Assembly (NCBI GenBank): GCA_033557465.1 | Contig: CM066033.1 | Coordinates: 1,301,995,022-1,302,059,021, forward strand | From: Ichthyophis bannanicus | Lineage: Eukaryota > Chordata > Amphibia > Gymnophiona > Ichthyophiidae | DNA length: 64,000 nucleotides | Direction: 5' to 3' | Shown here: positions 12,011 to 23,384 of the stretch, in pieces | Layout: each line of letters opens with the position of its first letter | How positions within the stretch are numbered: position 1 is the first letter of the stretch | Notes under the pieces: model-generated | Seen by the model: the letters and a program-made list of their open reading frames with translations, nothing else | Told to the model about the DNA's origin: nothing | The model's database searches: none | Made by a program: the position numbers and the translations under genes

Positions 12011-12265
12011 TCGCCTGAGCGGGAAATCATCCCGCTCAGAGGCTCCTGCCCAATCGGGGCAGTGGGAGGAACATTTAAAAGCAGCGTCCCTGTGGAGGCA
12101 GAAAGGCAGGCAGCCCTGTCTCCTCCCCGCTGCTCACTCACCATCCCGCCAGCCATCGAAGCTCCCCCGATCGGGGTAGAGCGCCTGAGTGAGAAATAGT
12201 CCCACTCAGAGGCTCCTGCCCAATCGGGGTCGTGGGAGGAACATTTAAAAGCAGCATCCCTGTCG
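12011..12265 (+). promoter_or_regulatory. Tandem promoter-like monomers, probable LINE 5' UTR
   Basis: Two copies of a unit begin at 12,012 and 12,183, a 171-bp period. Each has GCCTGAG, a short hairpin, CTCAGAGGCTCCTGCCCAAT, then about 25 bp later ACATTTAAAAGCAGC. The CCAAT box followed by a TATA-like ATTTAAAA resembles a Pol II promoter, and tandem promoter monomers are known from the 5' UTRs of some LINEs. Downstream lies the beginning of the GCGGT-tail LINE. A related tandem block occurs at 17,353-17,540. Confidence 0.55.
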
Positions 12266-12690
12266 GGCGTGCCCGTGCCTGGTGGGCCTGCGCCTGGTGG
12301 GCCTGCGTCTGAGGGCCTCGCCAGAGGGCCCTTTGGCGTGGCCCTTAGGCGCGGGCACAGAGGCGACCACAGCAACACCCCTAGAAAGGCCAACAAAAGA
12401 ACGACAACGTCGGCCTGCAGGCGTGGACCCTAGGAGCAACGAAAAACACCAAACACCAAAAGCAGCAAGAACACCTTAAAGTAAGTGCATCAAAGACTAG
12501 GATAACTGACGAAAACAACATGACTGCAACCCTGTATCTGCCCATATGCCTCCTCCTCACCCAACTCCTTCCACATCACATACCCACTCACTACCTAACC
12601 TCAAACACCTTATGGCTACCAACAACCCCACAGATCCACACCCCTCTCCAGTATACAAACTGGAACACACACAAGAAAACCAAGCACAAT
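12266..12690 (+). mobile_element. 5' region of the plus-strand GCGGT-tail LINE
   Basis: GC-rich 5' UTR-like sequence passes at about 12,480 into an A- and C-rich stretch with proline- and threonine-rich short frames (the first after an ATG at 12,520), as might suit a remnant of ORF1. No zinc knuckle or other domain is visible. At about 12,690 the sequence is cut by an inverted LINE; plus-strand LINE sequence restarts at about 14,597. Confidence 0.5.
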
Positions 12691-14596
12691 ATTTATTTTT
12701 TATTTATTTATTTATAGGGTATTTCTATCCCGCCTTATCCTTCAATCAAGGCGGTGTACACAGCAATCAACCAATGTAATTGGCATTTGTGTTCGATGTG
12801 TGTGCATATTGTACAGTGTGTGTTTGTGCGTGGGTGTCAGTTGATTCGCGTGCGCTATTTACTGCATGAGCTTTATACAGTGTGTGTGCAATGATCAAGC
12901 TGATAAGTCGTTGGTCCATGGTTGTTGTTCTCATTGTGTGTTTGGGCCGTAGTGCTCCAGGAAGAGCAGAGTCTTTAGTTGTTTCTGAAAGTCCTTAGGG
13001 GCTTCCGTGGCTCGCAGGTCATCAGGTAGTGCGTTCCACATTCCAGGTGCTGCCATTGATAGCGCTCTTTGTGTGGTGTACTTGCGTGCCTTTGTGTAGT
13101 CTTTTGGCGTGTTGATTGTATCCGATGTGGCTCTTCTTCTGGTCGTGTACTAATGTCGGGTTGTATGATGGGTTGAAGGCTGAGGGCAGAGTTCCTGTGT
13201 TTGATTCTGAATATGTTTAGGATTGTCTTGTATTTGATGTGTGAGCTGATTGGGAGCGAGTGTAGGTCTTTTAGTATGGGGGTGATGTGATCTTGTTTTG
13301 ATGCTCCGGATATTATTCGTGCTGCCATGTTTTGGGCCATTTGTAGTGGTCTGATCAATTGTTTTGACATGCCTTTGTAGATTGGGTTGCAGAAGTCGAG
13401 TATGGGTGTTATTAGAGCTTGACAGACTGTGCGGAAGTGATCTTGTGTGAGGAGTGGCTTGAGGCATCTGATTATTCTCATTTTGAAGTATGCGTTTTTG
13501 GTGGTTTTGCTGATGTGTGAATGTAGGTTTAGCTCTCTATCGAGCGTTACTCCGAGGTATTTCACCTCCTCTTTTAACGGTATTGTTGAGTTGTTGACCT
13601 TGATGGATGATGGCGGGCTGAAGCTGTTGTTTCGTGTGATGAGAAGTGCTTCTGTCTTGTTGTAGTTTATGGTTAGGTTGTTGTCATGTAGCCAGTTGGA
13701 CATGTTGTTGAGGCAGTCTGTGATTCTGGTGTGGTCCGGGTTGTCGAGGTTGACTGGGGTGTATATCATAATGTCTGCGTAGATTGTGTAGTGAATTTTG
13801 TGCTCTTTCATGATGTTGCAGATCGTTTGGATGTAGAGGTTGAATAGTAGTGTGTGATAGGGAGGAGCCTTGAGGTACCCCTTGCTTGATCTTTGCGGGT
13901 CGTGAAGTGTTGGGACCGATCTTGACCTAGAACTGTCTGTCAGTTAGGTAAGAGTTGAACCATTTTAGGGTGGTGCCATTTATTCCGATTCTCTGTAGTC
14001 TGGTTAGGAGGATTCTGTGGTCCACCGTGTCGAAGGCCGCTGTGATGTCTAGGAAGATCATTAGTGTTCCTTTTTTGTGGTTGTCTATGGTTTGGAATAT
14101 GTCGTTTAGTAGGTATAACAGTAGTGTTTCGACTCTTTGGTTTGGACGTAAGCCGTGTTGGTGTAAGTCCAGAGGGGCATGTGCGTCGATGTGGTCTTGG
14201 AGTTGGTTTTGTACAGCTTTTTCTATGATCTTTGCCAGTAGCGGTATGCTGGAGATTGGTCTGTAGGCTGCTGGGTTGCTCTTGTCTAATGTGGATTTCT
14301 TTGGGATTGCTCGTATGGTAGCTAGCTTTAACTGGTCTGGCATGGATCCTTGTGACAGTGATTTGTGTACTATGTTGTGTATGGTGTTGATGAAGCTTTC
14401 CTTTGATGCCTTGATCCAGGTTATTGGGCATGGGTCTGTGGGTGCGGTGCTTGTGTTGAGCGCTGTGATGATGTCTGAAAGCTGTCTTGTGGATGGGGTG
14501 CTGAATTTCTCCCAGGTGGTGGTGGTTTTGGTTGGGTTGGCAGATCCAGTTGTCAGTTGTTGTGGTGTTGTGGTGTGGATTCCAGCTTTCCTTGAA
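12691..14596 (-). pseudogene. Inverted GCGGT-tail LINE, RT with defective catalytic site
   Basis: Minus-strand copy whose 3' end faces left, with an ATTT-rich tail and CCCGCC...GGCGG hairpin at 12,691-12,760. RT sequence runs from about 14,590 to 12,975 in two frames: an N-terminal part with AAYRPISSIPLLAKIIEKAV and [14 protein letters not shown], and a C-terminal part of 278 codons. The catalytic YADD reads YAD-I: compared with the plus-strand copy at about 16,725, one Asp codon is missing in frame. A frameshift separates the two parts near 13,811-13,927. It is 5'-truncated and cannot encode an active RT. Confidence 0.88.
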
Positions 14597-14805
14597 AGCA
14601 AACCAACCCCAAGACCAACACCCACGCAAACCCAAAAAAAGCCCCTAGAGCATTAAACATGCCATCTGCTAGAGCTCATCAACACCAGATCCATACGAAA
14701 CAAAATGAACACGCTAGCAGACCACATAGAAGCTCAACAACCCGACATCCTTTGCGTCACAGAAACATGGCTCACCCCCACTGACAATGTACTCCTTAAT
14801 CAATT
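14597..14805 (+). pseudogene. GCGGT-tail LINE, start of endonuclease domain
   Basis: Plus-strand coding sequence for the first endonuclease motif: INTRSIRNKMNTLADHIE followed by PDILCVTETWL. These match the N-terminal block of APE-type endonucleases of CR1/L2-like LINEs (the Asn and the TETWL Glu are metal or catalytic residues in this family). The frame is broken at 14,805 by a short foreign insert. Confidence 0.85.
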
Positions 14806-14913
14806 AGTCCAGAGGGGCATGTGCGTCGATGTGGTCTTGGAGTTGGTTTTGTACAGCTTTTTCTATGATCTTTGCCAGTAGCGGTATGCTGGAGATTGGT
14901 CTGTAGGCTGCTG
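14806..14913 (-). repeat. 108-bp exact duplicate of LINE RT sequence
   Basis: Identical by eye over 108 bp to 14,166-14,273, including AGTCCAGAGGGGCATGTGCG at the start and TAGGCTGCTG at the end. It is RT sequence of the inverted LINE, in the same orientation, placed in the middle of the plus-strand endonuclease. Identity with the neighbouring source points to a recent templated insertion. Confidence 0.92.
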
Positions 14914-14914
14914 T

Positions 14915-14957
14915 GTTGAATGCTGAGTACGTGCCCTCCATGTACTCAGCATTCAAC
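14915..14957. repeat. Perfect 16-bp hairpin at the insert edge
   Basis: GTTGAATGCTGAGTAC and GTACTCAGCATTCAAC are perfect inverted repeats separated by 11 bases (GTGCCCTCCAT). The hairpin sits exactly at the right boundary of the 108-bp duplicate. Confidence 0.9.
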
Positions 14958-17345
14958 TGCCCACCACACACCGGAGAGAAGGAAGGGTTTTGATCATTGC
15001 AAAGAACAGCTTAAAGCTCAAGTCCCAAGGCTCCTCAAACACAAACCAATGCAACACAATCATTGTGGAAAACAGATGGCCCTGTGCCTCATCTACAGAG
15101 CTCCCCATGCTCCACCAGATGAGCTAGCCTCCACGCTAGAAGCTGTCTGTGCAGTCAACACTAATCACAAACCTCTGCTGCTATTGGGAGACTTCAACTT
15201 CAAATCAGTTACCATCAAGCATACAGAAACCTTCCTACAAGCAATGGCCTCCTTACAATACACTCAACTGATCAAAACACTGACACACAGACATGGATCA
15301 TCATCAAACCTCATATTCGCCCCCAACTACCTACTTGACAGAGGTAGCATATCAGTACCCTCTGTCACACCTGTGCCTTGGTCAGACCATCACATAATTA
15401 AATTAAAAATTGTGGCACAAGGGGGAAAACACAATGAGCCTCGAGACAACCCACTCGTGCAAAGAAGATTCAAAAGCTTCGACAAGGACCAATTTCTACA
15501 GGACACTCTACCTCACCTGAACCCTGAAACAGATGATTTAGATGAGCAAATCAACAAATGGAACAGTATCATCAATGCTTCCGCCAAAGCCACTGAATAC
15601 AAAGCCAAGAAAACTCACTGCATCAAAAATCATCACACCCCCTGGTACTCAAAAGACATACGTTAACACAAAAAAGGACCTAAGGAAACTAGAACGCTGA
15701 TGGAGACGCACCAAATCTTCCACCACTCAGGACCTATACCTAACAAAGCAAAGGGACTACAACGAACTCATCAACCAGACGAAAAGAGAATACCACACAA
15801 ACATTATACTCAAAGCCTACAACAAACCGAGAGAACTCTTCGAAATAGTGAAAAATCTTACTAATGAACCCAATACTGAAAGAGATGTGCAAATAGATCC
15901 ACAATCCTTCGCAGGCCACCTCCAAAAAAAATCGATACCTCACCGCAACCAACAACAAGCACAGCCACTAAACCAACCACATCTTCAAAAACATGGGACA
16001 AATTCAGCACTCCATCTACAGAGCAGCTCTCGCACATCATCACCGCGCTCAACACGAGCACTGCACCAACAGATCCATGCCCAGTGACATGGATTAAAGC
16101 AATGAAGGAAAACTTCATCCACACCATACACAACATGGTGCACAGCTCACTGACCCAAGGAATCATGCCAAACTGACTAAAGCTAGCTACAATAAGACCA
16201 ATCCCGAAGAAATCCCCACTAGACAAGAGCAACCCAGCTGCCTACAGACCCATCTCAAGCATACCACTACTGGCAAAGATTATAGAAAAGTGGTACAGCA
16301 TCAGCTCCAGGACCACATTGACAACCATGCCCCACTGGACATCAACCAACACGATTTCTGTCCTAACCATGGAGTTGAAACACTCCTGTTATACCTCTTT
16401 AACAACATAATCCAAATAATAGACAACTGCAAGAGAGGAACACTTATGATCTTCTTAAACATCTCGTCAGCATTTGACACAGTGGACCACAGAACTCTAC
16501 CTGCAAGACTACAGAACACTGGACTACACAGCACCACCCTGAAGTGGTTCAACTCATTCCTAACGGATAGACAGATTCAGGTCAAGATTGGCACAACACC
16601 TCCCGACCCATAAAAATCAAGCAAGGAATCCCACAAGGATCAGCCCTATCAGCGCTTTTATTTAACCTCTACATTCAACTGATCTGCAACATCATGAAAG
16701 AACACAAAATGCAATACACAATCTATGCCGACGACATCATGATATATACCCCAGTCAACCTCGACAACCCGGACTGCACCAAAATAACAGACTGTCTCAA
16801 ATATATGATCAGCTGGTTTCAAGACAACAACCTGACCATAAACTACAACAAGACTGAGGCACTACTCATCACCCAAAACACCAGCTTCATCCCTCCACCC
16901 TCCATCAAGGTCAGCAACACAACAATACCCATAAAACCGGAAGTGAAATACTTTGGAGTGACTCTCGACAAAGAACTAAACCTACAGTCACACATCAGCA
17001 GAACCACAAAAAATGCATACCTCAAGATGAGACTAATCCGACGCCTCTAGCCCCTCCTCTCTCAAGATCATTTCCGCACAGTCTGTCAAGCACTAATAAC
17101 TCCCATCCTAGACTTCTGCAACCCAATCTATCTTGGCCTAACAAAGCAGACACTCTGGCCACTGCAAATGGCTCAAAACACAGCAGCACGCATAATATCT
17201 GGCTCATCAAGACAAGATCACATCACCCCTATTCTAAAACACCTCCACTGGCTCCCAAGCAGCTCCCGCATCAGTCTTAAACATATTCAAAATCACACAC
17301 TGGACCTCAGCACTCAGCCTACAACCACTCATACAACACGACATC
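14958..17345 (+). pseudogene. GCGGT-tail LINE endonuclease and reverse transcriptase (broken)
   Basis: An open stretch to 15,666 encodes most of the APE-type endonuclease: LIYRAP, the GDFN metal-binding motif near 15,190, and SDHHIIKLKI near 15,385, the C-terminal catalytic motif. RT follows in several frames: AYRPISSIPLLAKI near 16,245, SSAFDTVDHR near 16,470, GIPQGSALSALLFNLY near 16,625 and TIYADDIMIYTPVN near 16,720 with intact YADD. Frameshifts and stops (for example at 15,664 and 16,612) make it inactive. The copy has EN, RT and a 3' end, so it was probably near full length. Together with 12,691-14,596 it forms a long inverted repeat. Confidence 0.9.
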
Positions 17346-17352
17346 AGCACAG

Positions 17353-18098
17353 TTAGGGGAGGAAGCGGGAGCTGCTCGCCCCTCCCGCTCTCCCCACCAA
17401 GGCCCAATCGGGGTGCAACAGGCAGCATTCAAATGACTGGACCCGGCAGGTAACTGCCTCTCTCACCCACCACCACGCTGCCGATCGGACATCGGGGGAG
17501 GAAGCGGGAGCTGCTCGCCCCTCCCGCTCCCCCCATTTGTCTTTCACCCATCGCAGACGGTATGCGACCCTGGCTCTACCTCTGCAGGATAAGCATCTAC
17601 CACATGGAGAAGTAACACCAGCAGCAGACTTTTAAATTTAAAACACTCCTAGACGCGGCACTATGGAATGGTCGCATTCTCCTCTTCCTCCCCACTCCAG
17701 CAACTCCACCGAAGAGCGGACCTGATCAGCGGCAAAGGAACCACAAGAAACATCACCATGTAAGCATGTAACCCTTGATGTAATGTAATGTACGCTGTGA
17801 TGCCCTAGCCTGCCCGTAATGTAACCCCTGATGTGATGTAATGTACCCTTGTTGTAACTGGAATGTATGTATGTATTTATTTAAACTGTATGTGTAGTAA
17901 ATGGGCAGTAGTACTAGTAGTAGTAATGGGAGACAGCCAACCTGGTTTTGCCCTAACTAGATTGTTACTCTGTGTGTATTTCTGTTGTCTTAATTAGATT
18001 GTAAGCTCTGATTAGCAGGGACTGTCACTCTTTATATGTCTGTACAGTGCTGCGTATGAGGTAGCGCTTTATAAATGTTAAATAGTAGTAGTTGTAGT
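17353..18098 (+). mobile_element. Short L2-tailed insertion with tandem GC-rich 5' end
   Basis: Flanked by the duplication AGCACA (17,346-17,351 and 18,099-18,104). The left part holds two copies of GGAGGAAGCGGGAGCTGCTC (about 17,358 and 17,495, period about 137 bp) with a CCCAATCGGGG CCAAT-like site between. The right part is an L2-type 3' UTR with AGATTGTAAGCTCTGATTAG and a TAGTAGTAG tail. There is no RT. It looks like a nonautonomous derivative made of a 5' UTR joined to an L2 3' end. Confidence 0.75.
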
Positions 18099-18566
18099 AG
18101 CACAAGACCGAGGAGGAGAGGCACCTTTGACATCATCAATACACCAAAAGACTTCACCAAGGTACGCAAGAACACCGCAAGAAGAGCTCTATCGTTGGCA
18201 GCACCTGCAATATGGAACGCCCTCCCTGATGACCTACGATCGACAGAGGACATCAAGGACTTTCGGAAACAGCTCAAGACGACGCTCTTCATTGAGCACT
18301 ATGGTGATATCACATAACTCTGCCTGCCAGCTCCCGGACTACATACCAAACCCCCCTCCCTTTCTCACTCATGTACATAGCATTGTAAAGTAGCGCACGC
18401 TGTAAATAGCCCACCACGAATCAACGCCAGCTTACACACACACTCATTCACTGTATAACACTGCATGCACACACAAATGTCAATATAATTCGATTGGTTG
18501 CTGTGTACACAGCCTTGATTACAGGAGAAGGCGGTATATAAATCCTTTAAAATCAATCAATCAACA
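18099..18566 (+). pseudogene. GCGGT-tail LINE C-terminus and 3' end
   Basis: After removal of the insertion and one AGCACA, the LINE frame continues as DISTRPRRRGTFDI and then LSLAAPAIWNALPDDLR and TLFIEHYGD, the conserved C-terminal block. The 3' UTR ends with GGCGGTATATAAATCC and (AATC)n units at 18,545-18,566. This completes the plus-strand LINE that starts near 12,000. Confidence 0.88.
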
Positions 18567-18569
18567 TTT

Positions 18570-18830
18570 ACTCATTCCACTCCATTCATTAGCTTATAGA
18601 CCTCTATCACTTCTCCCCTCAGCCGCCTCTTTTCCAAGTTGAAGAGCCCTAATCTTGTAAGCCTCTCCTTACAGGGGCATCCTTCCTTCCCCTTTATCAT
18701 TTTATAAACTTTTTCTGCATCTAAGGCCTCTTTTACCTGTCTAGTTCCATAGTAACACAGTGGATGATGGCAGACCACTCAGTCTGTCTAGTTATTGCTG
18801 TCCACCCAGCTAAGAATATAGACACAGGAT
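18570..18830 (-). mobile_element. CR1 LINE fragments
   Basis: The minus strand encodes the CR1 segment RLGLFNLEKRRLRGEVIEVY near 18,600-18,660, just upstream of the C-terminal block found at 11,541. It is followed leftward on the minus strand by KLMNGVE. The 18,750-18,830 part (GGATGATGGCAGACC) resembles CR1-type 3' terminal sequence in minus orientation. No intact frame. Confidence 0.75.
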
Positions 18831-20508
18831 GGATTATAGGACATCACTTCTTATCCAAGTCAGTTTTTCTTGTCTACATCATTGATTCTCTACCACCTTG
18901 GGTAGATGATCATAGAAATTTTCAAACAATCTAGCATCCAGCTCTTCCTCTCACCTCCCCACCAAGCTCAATAGCACTTGAGACAGTTACCATCCCTAAA
19001 AGCAAGTCCTCATGGATTTACTGTTAGGGATGTGCAGCCATTTGAAACGACATCGACATTTGCTATATTATTTCATGTCATATTCAAATTAAAACAGAAT
19101 TTAAAAAACCCAATCGGTCATTAATATGTGCCCGCTATTGTGCACTATTAATGACATTTCCTTCAAAATGAAATAAAAAAAATGCCAAAACAAAACTGAA
19201 TGCTAAATCCTCCAAAGAACACGGGAAAATAAACAAAACCAACATTTTTGTTCTGCACACTCCTCTTTGTGGTAGGGGACCTGGCCAGCATCATTTTGTT
19301 GGCACTCATTGGCTTTCTGGATAATCAAAGCCTTCTGATACCAGCCCAGATACTTTACAGTTTGTGCTGTTGCTAAATTGTGCTTTCCTTGCTGGTTTTA
19401 TTTTTCTTTTTTAGGAAGCTGGCTATATAAAATAGTCTTTGGATGAAGTCTTCCGTTCACCCTCTTCACGTTCTATCTTTGCACAAAATTCACGCTGCCT
19501 GGAACACGCTGCTATTGAGTTGCCACACGGCGCAGACTCTATAAGATGAATGAGGAATCAGATTGCACCTGGAGTTTACTTAAACTCGAAATGAATAATT
19601 ACTCTGTATCACTGTGGCCTGACAATGCCTCATTGTGATGAAACACAGCTGCACCCTGTAGAATTAGCTGGCCTCAGCAGACAAGAGCTCCTCTTACTGT
19701 CCTGCAGGGCACAACAACATCATTGCAGGGGAAAATCCACCCTCCCCCCAGCAAAAGAAACGTATATGTTACATACCTGTAATGTTATTGCAGGTCAGCA
19801 TTGTCAGGGGAGGTACAGACACAGAGCTGACTCTTTTGAACCCCTGTGAAAATTGACGCTGGAATTTCTGGCCAGCATTTTGTCTTTCTCAATAGAAATA
19901 GGAGTGTGTTTGCCAGGAAAAAAGTGAGTGGAAAATAGGATCAGGCTTACTAGCAAAGCTCCCGGTAGCAGGTGAAGAAGTAGGTTGGTGTAATCAGGTG
20001 TGTCTTTTCCTTCTGACCTAGCAGTTTCGTCCTGCTTGTTTCGGTTACCAGTTCAGTCAGAATTGGGGCTGGGATCTGGTGATTTTTCATCTAATTCTTA
20101 TTTAACTTATAATTTATATTCTGCTTTTCTAGATATAATTTCAACCCAAAGTGGATCACATGGTAACCTTCCTCTACAGCTACCTGGGGATTTCCCCCTT
20201 CCCTCCCCCCCCCCCCCCCCATTTTAAATTCCCTCCTAACTTTAGTCCGGTCAGATAGTGACCATCCTTGGCTGGGGACTGTGAACCAGAGCTCGTTCTG
20301 GAATCCAGCCGCTAGGTGTCACCATGAATGATGACAGGGGCTTCCCTTCCCCAATGAGCAGAGGGTTGGCCTGGGCACTGCATAGCACTACCAAACAGCC
20401 GCCAGCCCAACCAAGGCCTCTTCTTATTAAAGTAAAATATTGCTTAGGAGAATCTCAAAAAATCAAATGGATGTCATTTGTAATCCTGCTTGAAATTTTG
20501 CTGCACTC
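18831..20508. other. No gene recognised
   Basis: AT-rich DNA without recognisable coding or repeat families apart from a C16 homopolymer at 20,205-20,220. Short frames have no known domain. It is the sequence flanking the first large Harbinger-like insertion. Confidence 0.45.
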
Positions 20509-20750
20509 TTAAGGGTATGTTTACTAAACCGTCTTAACGTGCGCCCAGTGATAGTGTGCAGGATGCCATAAAAGGAGTGGGCGTTTCGGTCTTAACATAG
20601 CAAAACGGGATTATCGTGTGATAACGCGCGCTGCGCACATTATCGTGTGATAACGCGCGCTGCGCACATTATCGGGTGAAATGCCGCTAAGCACGTTAAC
20701 GCGCAATAATCTTAAGTAGGCGCGCAGACATGCAAACATAGAAGCAGAGG

Positions 20751-20808
20751 TATATCACAATGGTTAATACACTGACTGATGGTATAGGGGTCATGAGTTT
20801 GATCCCCC
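20751..20808 (+). other. tRNA-like module A (degenerate), element 1
   Basis: Corresponds in position to 26,961-27,020 and 56,505-56,563. The A box is TATCACAATGG and the B box has decayed to GAGTTTGATCCC. The cluster sits about 240 bp inside the left end. Confidence 0.65.
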
Positions 20809-20930
20809 AGTGTGCCTAATGTATAAGGCTAGCTAAGGCATCACCCTTTATGTTTAAGTAGTGCTTTTTGAGGCAGTTTACTTTTATTTTAATTAGTGCT
20901 GCCAGCAAACAAACCCTCACGGTGGCGTAA

Positions 20931-21055
20931 CCTAAGGTGCTGCATAAGGCACCCCATAACGCACTCCATAGGGCACATTATAAAGTGCACTGTCTGCCAA
21001 GGCACCCTATAATGTCCCCTATAGGACACCTTATAAGGCGCTTGATAGGGCGCCT
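20931..21055. repeat. Self-complementary CCTTATAAGG tract, element 1
   Basis: Closely spaced, partly palindromic 10-12-base words such as AAGGCACC, ATAAGGCGC and TATAGGACACC. Similar tracts lie at the same place in elements 2 and 6. The following LINE has inserted into it. Confidence 0.75.
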
Positions 21056-23296
21056 TATTTTTATTTATTTATTTATTTACTACACATTTATATACCGCTA
21101 CTTCCAGCGATCAGCAGCGGTTTGATTCATCTTTGGGGGATTGTCAATCAAGACTTGGGGGGGGGGGTGGTAAATACATAGATCTGAGGTCACAGCACAC
21201 ATGGTTAGCGTCTTCGGGGATGAATCATACATTTTTACATTTATATATACATATTTACATATTTAAACATAGAAACATAGAAACATAGAAACATGATGAC
21301 AGAAAAAGACCACAAGGCCCATCTAGTCTGTCCTTCCATAACAACAACTACAACAGTCCACTTTTTACCTTTAGAGATCCTCTGTGTTGGTCCCATGCTT
21401 TTTTGAATTCAGTTACTGTCCTCATCTCTACCACCTCCACTGGGAGACTATTCCACGGATCCACTACTCTTTCCGTAAAGAAATATTTCCGCATATCACT
21501 CCTGAATCTATCTATCATATAGCAGATTTAAAATTCTCTCGCAGTTGATGGTCATAGTTGATTGTAATGATATCGGAATAGGTGAGTTTTTAGCTCTTTC
21601 CTGAATTTGGTGATGTTCTTTGTTATGCGCAGCTCACACGGGAGTTGATTCCAGATAGTTGGCGCAGAGAATGAGAAAGCTCTACGACTCGTACTAATTT
21701 TCACTGTTCTGATGTTGGTGGGGACTTGCAGGGTTCCCGAGTTGATGGTTCTTCTGTCCCTATTTGTAGGTTGCATGCTGATAAGTGAGGATAGGAACGA
21801 TGGGGATACGTTGTTTATTAGTTTGAAGGTGGTCACTAATATCTTGTATTGTATCCTAGCTGCAATTGGAAGCCAGTGTAGCTCTATTAAAATGGGGGTA
21901 ATGTGTTCAGCAATGCTTGTTCCCATTATGATCCTGGCTGTTACGTTTTGGGCCATCTGAAGGATATTTAGTGATTTTTTAGGCAGACCTTGTAAGATGG
22001 CATTACAGTAGTCTAGGTGCGGTATAATGAGAGCTTGCGCTACCGACCGAAAATCACCGGGTTCTATTATTTTCCTTAGTGGTTGTAACACTCTCAGTTT
22101 ATGAAAGATGGCTTTATTCGTTTTGCGTAGGTGTGTCTCCATTTTTAGGTTGCAGTCGAGTGTGACTCCCAGATATTTGATTTCGTTTTTCGTGTTGTAT
22201 GTGTTGTTGCACAGTGTGATTGTAGGGGGGGGTTGAAGTTTGGTTTACTGGATATGTACATGACTTCTGTTTTCTTATGGTTGATTGTCATGTTGTTTTT
22301 CTGTAGCCAGCCTAACATCTCGTCCAAGCAATTTTCGAGCAGTGTATATTGAGGGTCGGCAGTATCTAGTTGTGTATAAAGCATAATATCATCTGCATAG
22401 ATGTGGTATTTAATATTATGCCTTTTGAAGATGTCGCAGAGGGGTAGCATGTAGATGTTGAACAGAAGTGCCGAGAGGGCAGAACCCTGGGGTATGCCCT
22501 GCGTTTGAGAGAAAGGTTCAGCTTTCTCACCATTGAATTGTACTTGTGGCCTTCTGTTCGTTATGTATGAGGAGAACCATTTGAGGGGGGTTCCCACAAT
22601 TCCTATAGATTCTAGTTTGTTAAGGAGGATCCCATGGTGTACTGTGTCAAATGCGGCAGAGATGTCGATGAAAATGAGTATAAACATTTTCTTTCTGTTT
22701 TCTAGGCCTTTGAGGAGGTTGTTCATTAGCGCTATCAAAAGCGTCTCAACTCCATGGTTTCTTCTGAACCCGTATTGCTGTTTGCCTAGGGTATCACAGT
22801 CATCAAGGTGCTCTTGAAGCTGTATGAGCACTGCTTTTTCTATGATCTTTGCGAGGAATGAAATGCTGGAGATGGGGCGGTATGATGTCGGATCTTCCTT
22901 ATTGAGCGAGTTGTTCTTTAGGATTGGCCTTATTATAGATTGCTTCAGTTGGTCCGGCATTATTCCTTGATTTAGTGACTGGTTCACGATGTGGGATATT
23001 TGCTGGTTGATCTCTTTTTTTGCTGCTTTGATCCATGCTGTTGGGCAGGGGTCGAGTGGGGAGGTGGTGGTATTTATAGAGGTTAGTATGTTGATGGTTT
23101 GTTGCACATCAATGTTGCGGAAAATACTCCACGTCTGTTTATGCTCCACCTCTGTATCTTGGCATTGTGTGTCTATATAGAGAGTGGGGTTGGCGATAGT
23201 CAGCTTGCTTGTGTAGTGGTTTGCAAGCGTTTGTGGATCTATGTGGGTATCTTGATGTTCCGGTGTGGCTGTTTTGGTTAATGATTTACGTAGGTT
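21056..23296 (-). pseudogene. GCGGT-tail LINE inserted in element 1
   Basis: Minus-strand copy with its 3' end at left: ATTT-rich tail, TATACCGC...GCGGTTT hairpin near 21,090-21,122. RT runs from about 23,296 to 21,552 with SYRPISSISFLAKIIEKAV, FIDISAAFDTVHHG, GIPQGSALSALLFNIY and YHIYADDIMLY, all catalytic aspartates present. One frameshift near 22,145 separates a 394-codon part from a 196-codon C-terminal part ending FRYHYNQL. The endonuclease is missing, so it is 5'-truncated. The 5' boundary is set by comparison with element 2 (27,525-27,550) and is approximate. Confidence 0.88.
21262..21535 (-). mobile_element. CR1 3' fragment nested in the LINE 3' UTR
   Basis: The minus strand encodes [20 protein letters not shown] and EFKKAWDQ, the CR1 C-terminal block, and ends with repeats of ACATAGAA at 21,267-21,295 which close this CR1 subfamily. 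It lies between the coding end and the tail of the surrounding LINE, so it inserted into that LINE's 3' UTR. Confidence 0.85.
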
Positions 23297-23384
23297 ACAG
23301 TACTCTGAAGGTGTTTTTGCTGGCAGCACTAATGTACATTAAAAATAGACAATGCCTCAGACAGCCCTATCAAAAAACCCCACC

